64,000 bases of DNA from Rhizobium leucaenae USDA 9039. GTDB taxonomy: Bacteria > Pseudomonadota > Alphaproteobacteria > Rhizobiales > Rhizobiaceae. Below, piece by piece: positions 59,077-64,000 of this stretch (position 1 is the first letter of the stretch; each line of letters begins with the position of its first letter). A program made the translations under genes and the position numbers. The stretch covers positions 212,596-276,595 of the forward strand of contig NZ_AUFB01000008.1 in NCBI RefSeq assembly GCF_000426285.1. Direction: 5' to 3'. Under the pieces are notes generated by a model, which was given only the letters and a program-made list of their open reading frames with translations, had not been told where the DNA came from and ran no database searches.

Positions 59077-61071
59077 CTATAACGTGCGCGTTCGCCCGAA
59101 TGACCGCAGCAGCAGATTGATTGAGACGGCGACCTTGTCGATGTCGCGGATGTCCTGCGAATATTGACCGGTGTAGAGCTTCACGATCATTTTGTCGCGA
59201 TCAGACTTGCTGAGATCGAAATGCAGGTGAAGATAATAAGCTTGCCTGTCGCCCCCACGGGCTATGCTGCTTCGCCGTTGGGTGACCTGTTTGAGTTCTG
59301 CTTTGAACGGCGCGAAGTCATCAAGCTTCAACGCAACCAGGCTGGACTGAAAACGGGCTTCGGTGGGCACTGCGACAACTGCCTTGTCCAGCGCCAGACT
59401 GACGACCTGGCCAGGGATATCGTCCACCTTGGCGGTCTCATCAAGTTTGAACGCATCAAACAACCGTCGGGGTTTTTCAAAGCAGATCAGAGACGCTATA
59501 CCCAAAACGATGACATTGATGCCGGCCCATAGGGCAGCGATCGGCGAAAACTGGCCTTGAACATGGGTTGTCTCCGGCACGATATTGATCAACAGGCCGA
59601 CGACGGTGATCGCGATCAGGCTTGAGATGCAGGTAAAAGTATATTTGTCGAACTGGTTCGCCTCGTTGCCGCTGCCCTTCGGCGTCACCCTGAACGGCTT
59701 GCCGAACGGCCGAATAAGGCTGGACACAACAGTCGGCAGCATTCGGAACGTCGCAAATGTACCGACCGCGCTTGAAATTATCGGCAGGTAACGCGTCGGC
59801 GTTATCCAGAGCATGAGCAGGAAATAGGCCGTCAGCAGCGGCAGTTGATAGGAGACGTAATCGGAAATATCGGTGAAATATAGCGGCAGCAGCCCGAACC
59901 ACAGATAGACGATCGGGACGATCAATATCATGAAACGGACCAGATATTGCACCAGCCACGATGCCGGCAGGAACATGATTCGCTGAAACAGCGACAAACC
60001 CGGACCGCGCAGCGGGCCGTTATGCAGAAACAACGTCTGAATACCGCCCTGACACCACCGTTCGCGCTGCACGAAATAGCCGGTGAGATTCTCGGCGGCC
60101 AATCCCATTGACAAGCGCTCGTTCAAATAACGCGTCTTGTAGCCCATGTTGAGCATGGACAGCGTTGTCAGCAAATCCTCGGTGATGGATTCCGTCGGAA
60201 AGCCACCAATCGCGTCGACAGCCTTGCGGCGGGCGATCGAGCACGAGCCACAACAAAAACTGACGTCCCACACGTCTCTGCTGGGAGCGATCTCGTCAAA
60301 AAACAAACGCTGCTCGTCCGGCCAGATTTTCTCCAGACCCAGGTTCGACTGCACCGGATCGGCATTGAAAAAATGTTGTGGCGTCTGGACGATGCCAATG
60401 CTTTCATCGGAAAAGAACGGCAGCGTCCGGCGCAGAAAATGTCGATAGGGCACGAAATCCGCGTCGAAGACGGCAATGAAGTCTCCTGAGCTGACCTTCA
60501 GCCCGTTGTTCATGTTGCCGGCTTTGGCGTGCGCATTATCGCCGCGCGTGACGTGAATTGCGTTCTTTTCCTCGCAGAAACTCTTGAGCCAATCGCGGCG
60601 CTTGTCGTCGAGGACATATACCTTCAGCTTGTCGGAGGGGTAATCGAGCGACAACGCACCGACGATGGTTCTTTCAAGCACGTCGAGCGGCTCGTTGTAG
60701 GTTGGAATGAAGATATCCACCGTCGGCAGTTCTTGCTCGTCGCGTGCAAAGAAGGCCCGCGCCAGTTTGTCAGCTTCCGCGCTCCGATCGACGTAGCGGC
60801 TCATCAGCACAAGGAAAAGCACGACCTCAGTAAATGCCAAGATCTCGATGATGAAGACAAACCATACCCAATAAAAATTGACGCCGTCATAGGGGTAGGG
60901 AAGAACGGTTTCGGTCAGCCGCCAAAGCATATAGCGTAACGCGATCGCTCCGACAAAGGCGCAGGTAATTGCCCGTGTCCAAGTATGGTGACGCGACCAA
61001 TTGAAGGGCCCCAGCAGAAAAAGGGCGAAAACGACAAAGGTCGGCGCCAGCGCTAGAAGATACTGAACCAC
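59077..61071 (-). CDS. bgsA: BgsA-like mixed-linkage beta-glucan synthase (GT2)
   Basis: A 664-residue membrane glycosyltransferase of the cellulose-synthase superfamily. The catalytic motifs are VYVLDDKR, VFDADFVPYR, TEDLLTTL and QRERWCQGG (Q-x-x-R-W). Four or more membrane helices follow, and the 130-residue C-terminus has no PilZ domain. In Sinorhizobium BgsA makes a linear mixed-linkage (1-3,1-4) beta-glucan and is activated by cyclic-di-GMP through its C-terminus. The gene order adaptor then synthase matches bgsBA. A curdlan synthase (CrdS) is the main alternative. It overlaps the adaptor by 19 bp. The adaptor is broken, so the pathway may be inactive. Confidence 0.68.
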   Translation of the reverse strand: MVQYLLALAPTFVVFALFLLGPFNWSRHHTWTRAITCAFVGAIALRYMLWRLTETVLPYPYDGVNFYWVWFVFIIEILAFTEVVLFLVLMSRYVDRSAEADKLARAFFARDEQELPTVDIFIPTYNEPLDVLERTIVGALSLDYPSDKLKVYVLDDKRRDWLKSFCEEKNAIHVTRGDNAHAKAGNMNNGLKVSSGDFIAVFDADFVPYRHFLRRTLPFFSDESIGIVQTPQHFFNADPVQSNLGLEKIWPDEQRLFFDEIAPSRDVWDVSFCCGSCSIARRKAVDAIGGFPTESITEDLLTTLSMLNMGYKTRYLNERLSMGLAAENLTGYFVQRERWCQGGIQTLFLHNGPLRGPGLSLFQRIMFLPASWLVQYLVRFMILIVPIVYLWFGLLPLYFTDISDYVSYQLPLLTAYFLLMLWITPTRYLPIISSAVGTFATFRMLPTVVSSLIRPFGKPFRVTPKGSGNEANQFDKYTFTCISSLIAITVVGLLINIVPETTHVQGQFSPIAALWAGINVIVLGIASLICFEKPRRLFDAFKLDETAKVDDIPGQVVSLALDKAVVAVPTEARFQSSLVALKLDDFAPFKAELKQVTQRRSSIARGGDRQAYYLHLHFDLSKSDRDKMIVKLYTGQYSQDIRDIDKVAVSINLLLRSFGRTRTL

Positions 61072-62240
61072 AGGCTTTTAACCCAATTCGACAAGCCAAT
61101 ACCGTGTTTGGGAAATCGTACCTGGACCGTTCGACCGACCTGGCAAAAGTTCGCAAAATCGTCGTTCATGAAGGATGGCTCCAGGCGAACCCGAATGCGG
61201 GCATTGCGTTGGGACGAAGCCGGTAGACTGGCCGCAAAGGAATCGCTTTCGACCGCCGCTGAGCTGCCTTTTACAGACGCTACCGTGCCATTGAAGACGT
61301 CGCTGCGCCCGAACAGCCGCACCTGCGCAGAAAGCCCAGGATAAATCTCGTCATAGTCGACCTCGGGAACGAGAATATCGACAAACATTTCCCGGCAGTC
61401 GAGGAGACGCATCAGCTCGCTGTTGAGCACGACATTCGAGCCGTTGACGATCGTCCTGCTCCAAACCACACCGTCGAATGGCGCTGTCGCGGTTGCGGAT
61501 TCAAGGGTGTCGACGCGACTCCGTTCTACGATCAATTGTTTTTCAACTTCGGCAGCTCGTGTCTGATTTTCCGCTATGCGCGAGTTCAAGTCACCGATCC
61601 GGACGATGACCTCGTCCTGGCGTTGCCGCGAATAAGGCACGTCGTTTTGTCCGTCGCCGAACGCGAAAATGCCCTGGCGAAGCGCAGTGAGCCGTTGTTC
61701 CAACTGATCGACAGTCAAATTGCTGATTTCGACCTCGCCGCCAGTCGCGGCTCCTGCGGCTCGAGCGGCATCGACCATGCGCTGCGTGAGAATGCCTTTT
61801 GACTCCAGGTCCATCCGGCGGCTCAGGTCGACCTGGGCGGCAAGATCCTGAGCTTGCGAAACTTGGACCTTCTTTTTCAGAATCTCCACTTCGCGTTCCA
61901 GATTGGAAATTGTGGCTTCTCGGAAAATATCCAAGCGTTTGGATAGCTGCTCGCGAAGAGCGGTCAGCGCGTCTCGCTCCGCCTTCAGCGCCACGACGCG
62001 GTCGCGCGCTGTGTTGCGATCCGCCTCGAGAGACGCAAGGATTGCCCTGTTGACGCGCGGATTGCTGATTTCCGCAAGCGTCTGGCCCTCTTTAACGGGA
62101 ACTCCGACTTTGGCGGGCTCTCCCGCAATCACGCCGTCGATGGGGGCGTTGACGATAGCGAAGCGGGCATTGACGGTGCCGTCACGGCTCGTAAAGCCGG
62201 TAATCGCCGGTAAGGAGACGACGATAGCGGTCGGGCGGAC
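61053..62240 (-). pseudogene. bgsB: BgsB-like adaptor, 5' end lost at the recombinase element
   Basis: The frame encodes the end of a membrane-fusion protein: lipoyl-like start (NAPIDGVIAGEPAKVGVPVKEGQTLAEISNP), a long hairpin (about 300 bp of coiled coil), and ATAPFDGVVWSRTIVNGSNVV. The frame stays open upstream of the GTG at 62132 to about 62240, with protein-like sequence such as TGFTSRDGTVNARFAIVNAPID, but no proper start codon and no signal or membrane helix are seen. The next bases read as part of a gene of the recombinase element on the other strand. The first part of the gene has thus been lost or displaced. The synthase gene follows. Confidence 0.75.
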
Positions 62241-62305
62241 ATTCTGCCCATATCGAGCAAGAGCTTGTAGTCCATTATCGCTGGCACGCGCTTTACGGGC
62301 GTCGT

Positions 62306-62719
62306 GTGCGGCGGTTTTATGATGAGACGCGGCGAGGTATGGAGACGATCGTCGCCGAAGTGGCGCCTGGGGTGGCGCTTTGCTTGCCGGCTTGGATCTT
62401 CGATCCGATAATTTGTGCGGTCATGCAGATCGGGGAGCCCCACGTAAACATTGAGGGTCTCGCAGATCTATGTCGCTTGCTTGAAGGGCATAGACTCAGG
62501 CGAAGTTCTTCAGACGACAGCACCGTCGTCCAGGAGGACCGTCATGAGGAAGTCATTCGACCTGATGTTAACGCCCCGCCGGCCGCGCCAGCTCTGCATC
62601 TTGTTGGACCCGCCGGAGCTGAAGGGGATCAAGGCCATCGAACGAAGCGCGGTCACCGTAAGGTTGGCGCGGCTTCTCATGGAGGCCGCCGGCGCGATAA
62701 CGGTGGAGAGCGGCAATGA
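62306..62719 (+). CDS. Recombinase-element accessory protein (first gene)
   Basis: A candidate first gene of the cassette: 137 residues from a GTG at 62306, or 126 from ATG at 62339. The protein-like region reads through ETIVAEVAPGVALCLPAW, then IGEPHVNIEGLADLCRLLEG, and it is open upstream without a start codon (VVHYRWHALYGRRVRRF). The second half overlaps the next gene in another frame. The stop overlaps the recombinase start (ATGA). From memory this resembles a small protein family next to serine recombinases in Rhizobiales, but I cannot confirm it. It may be truncated at its 5' end. Confidence 0.5.
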   Translation: MRRFYDETRRGMETIVAEVAPGVALCLPAWIFDPIICAVMQIGEPHVNIEGLADLCRLLEGHRLRRSSSDDSTVVQEDRHEEVIRPDVNAPPAAPALHLVGPAGAEGDQGHRTKRGHRKVGAASHGGRRRDNGGERQ

Positions 62720-62723
62720 CTGA
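62544..62723 (+). CDS. Small protein of the recombinase element (second gene)
   Basis: A 59-residue protein with AGGAGG before its ATG. The end ERSAVTVRLARLLMEAAGA looks like a short helix, and it overlaps both neighbours: fully with the first gene's 3' part and by 8 bp with the recombinase start. Such a small overlapping frame is typical of compact mobile elements. No known function. Confidence 0.5.
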   Translation: MRKSFDLMLTPRRPRQLCILLDPPELKGIKAIERSAVTVRLARLLMEAAGAITVESGND

Positions 62724-64000
62724 CGTCGATATTTTGCCGCCTTCGATATTGAAGCGCAAAGCCGTGGTTTATGTTCGCCAATCGACGCAAGCCCAGGTCC
62801 AAAACAACCTTGAGAGCCAGCGGCGGCAGTATGAGCTGGTCGATGAGGCCCGCCGGCGCGGATTCCGAGACGTTGAAGTTATCGACGATGACCTTGGCCG
62901 TTCTGCTAGCGGAACGGTCGCTCGCCCAGGATTTGATAAACTCGTCGCTGGGCTATGTGCCGGCAATGTGGGCGCCGTTCTCTGCCTGGATGCGTCGCGT
63001 TTGGCTCGCAATGGGCGTGACTGGCATCATTTACTTGAGCTCTGCGGGCTGGTTGAGGCAAGGGTCATTGATCTTGAAGGCGTGTACAACCCTTGCCGCC
63101 CGAACGATAGGCTGCTTCTGGGAATGAAGGGCAGCATCAGCGAGTTTGAACTTGGTATCTTGCGATCAAGGATGCTCGATGCGGCTCGATCCAAGGCGCG
63201 TCGCGGCGAACTGCGTATTCCGGTGCCAATCGGCTACATCTGGCACCGGGAAGTTGGCCTCGGTTTTGATCCTGACCTTCGGGTTCAAGAAGCCATTCGT
63301 CAAATATTCGAGCGCTTTCGCCAACAGGGAAGTGGTCGCCAGGTCTACCGCGCTCTCAGCGCGGAGCGAGTTCACTTCCCCCGCCCATCCGACGGTAAGC
63401 GGTCAGTGTCGTTTGATTGGACGCCGATCCGCTATCGTAACGTCATCTCGGTTTTGAAGAACCCATTTTATGCGGGAGCCTATGCCTACGGGAAGACTGA
63501 GAAACGCACTGAGATCATCGACGGACGCGCCCACAAAACCTATAAACATCCTCGCGCCCTCAGCGATTGCGAGATTCTTCTAAAGGGCCACCATGAGGGC
63601 TACATCGATTGGTCCGAGTACGAACGCAACCAGAAGCAGCTTTCCCTCAACGATTTCGGCCGTCGGGGTGGGCCGAAGTCCGGTAGAGGTGGGCGATCCT
63701 TACTGATTGGATTAATGGCTTGCGGTCGATGCGGACGCCGCTTGAAGGTTGGGTATAGAGGGCGCTATCCTTACCCCATCTACCAATGCTTCGGCGCGGA
63801 TGTCTACAACTCGACGCGCTGTATGAGTTTTGCGGGGCAACGTACCGATAGAGTGATCGCTTCTGAGCTCATCCGTGCCGTCGAGCCCATGGCGGTCGAA
63901 GCGGCGCTTACGGCGGAGAGGACGTACATGGAAGGTCAGGCAGAGCAACAGCGGATGATCGAGCTGGAACTTCAGCAAGCCCGTTATGATGCCTCTTTAG
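62716..64000 (+). CDS. Large serine recombinase (resolvase/invertase), partial
   Basis: The first 428 codons are present; the gene runs off the right edge. The N-terminal resolvase domain has VVYVRQST with the catalytic Ser23 and Arg21, then SQRRQYELVDEARRRG, DDDLGRSASG and KGSISEFELGILRSRM. A recombinase domain follows (about 190-300, FYAGAYAYGK), then a zinc ribbon with CGRCGRRL and later Cys. It probably moved the element into the adaptor gene. A coiled-coil starts near the edge. Confidence 0.87.
   Translation, partial: MTDVDILPPSILKRKAVVYVRQSTQAQVQNNLESQRRQYELVDEARRRGFRDVEVIDDDLGRSASGTVARPGFDKLVAGLCAGNVGAVLCLDASRLARNGRDWHHLLELCGLVEARVIDLEGVYNPCRPNDRLLLGMKGSISEFELGILRSRMLDAARSKARRGELRIPVPIGYIWHREVGLGFDPDLRVQEAIRQIFERFRQQGSGRQVYRALSAERVHFPRPSDGKRSVSFDWTPIRYRNVISVLKNPFYAGAYAYGKTEKRTEIIDGRAHKTYKHPRALSDCEILLKGHHEGYIDWSEYERNQKQLSLNDFGRRGGPKSGRGGRSLLIGLMACGRCGRRLKVGYRGRYPYPIYQCFGADVYNSTRCMSFAGQRTDRVIASELIRAVEPMAVEAALTAERTYMEGQAEQQRMIELELQQARYDASL

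Overview
The window looks like part of an alphaproteobacterial, most probably Rhizobium-type, genome or megaplasmid. The GC content is high. The gene content is typical of soil Rhizobiales: a surface-glycan operon, many ABC importers, KaiC-like and hybrid histidine kinase signalling, a GCG/CRPN small secreted protein, and a mixed-linkage beta-glucan synthase of the BgsA type. All identifications come from reading the translated sequence and recalling families; no database search was possible.

Layout. 1-5.6 kb: the end of an aminotransferase gene, a DadA-like FAD oxidoreductase, three small leftward genes (one bactofilin-like), a MarR regulator with its own 19-bp palindromic operator, an SDR, a small exported SnoaL-like protein and a divergent GreA-like factor. 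6.0-10.1 kb: a four-gene operon of an FMNH2-dependent monooxygenase and an SsuABC-type importer, probably for an organosulfur compound. 10.2-15.3 kb (leftward): acyltransferase, two GT2 glycosyltransferases and an ABC exporter, a surface-glycan operon. 15.6-21.3 kb (leftward): an SDR, an MFS exporter with an extra C-terminal domain, and an iron-complex ABC importer. 21.5-25.7 kb: a membrane patatin-like phospholipase and a CPA1 Na+/H+ antiporter.

26-37.4 kb is a dense signalling block: a single-domain response regulator, a 1511-residue protein with two complete histidine kinase cores, a KaiC-like double ATPase, a second hybrid kinase, then a periplasmic binding protein overlapping a membrane diguanylate cyclase. 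A good EcfG-type promoter match lies upstream. 37.5-44.3 kb is a six-gene sugar or polyol catabolic operon (aldolase, Gfo/Idh dehydrogenase, lyxose-isomerase-like cupin, PfkB kinase, SDR, zinc dehydrogenase). Its promoter lies between two identical 17-bp LacI-type operators, and a LacI regulator sits at the far end. There is no transporter, and the substrate is not known.

44.4-58.4 kb: an exported metallo-hydrolase, a cystathionine gamma-synthase-like enzyme, small proteins, an ABC exporter gene cut by one in-frame TAA, an L,D-transpeptidase, an adenylate cyclase with a 2-nt frameshift near its end, and a TriABC-like RND pump with two lipoprotein adaptors divergent from a TetR gene. 58.7-64 kb: a small gene behind a near-perfect 25-bp palindrome, a BgsA-like synthase, and its adaptor gene BgsB, which has lost its 5' end. 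The adaptor sequence stops where a serine-recombinase cassette of three overlapping genes begins; the cassette runs off the right edge.

The most unusual parts are the KaiC/double-kinase/binding-protein/diguanylate-cyclase block, the unassigned LacI-controlled sugar operon, and the beta-glucan operon broken by the recombinase element. Three separate genes (48.1, 51.2 and 61.1 kb) are visibly damaged.
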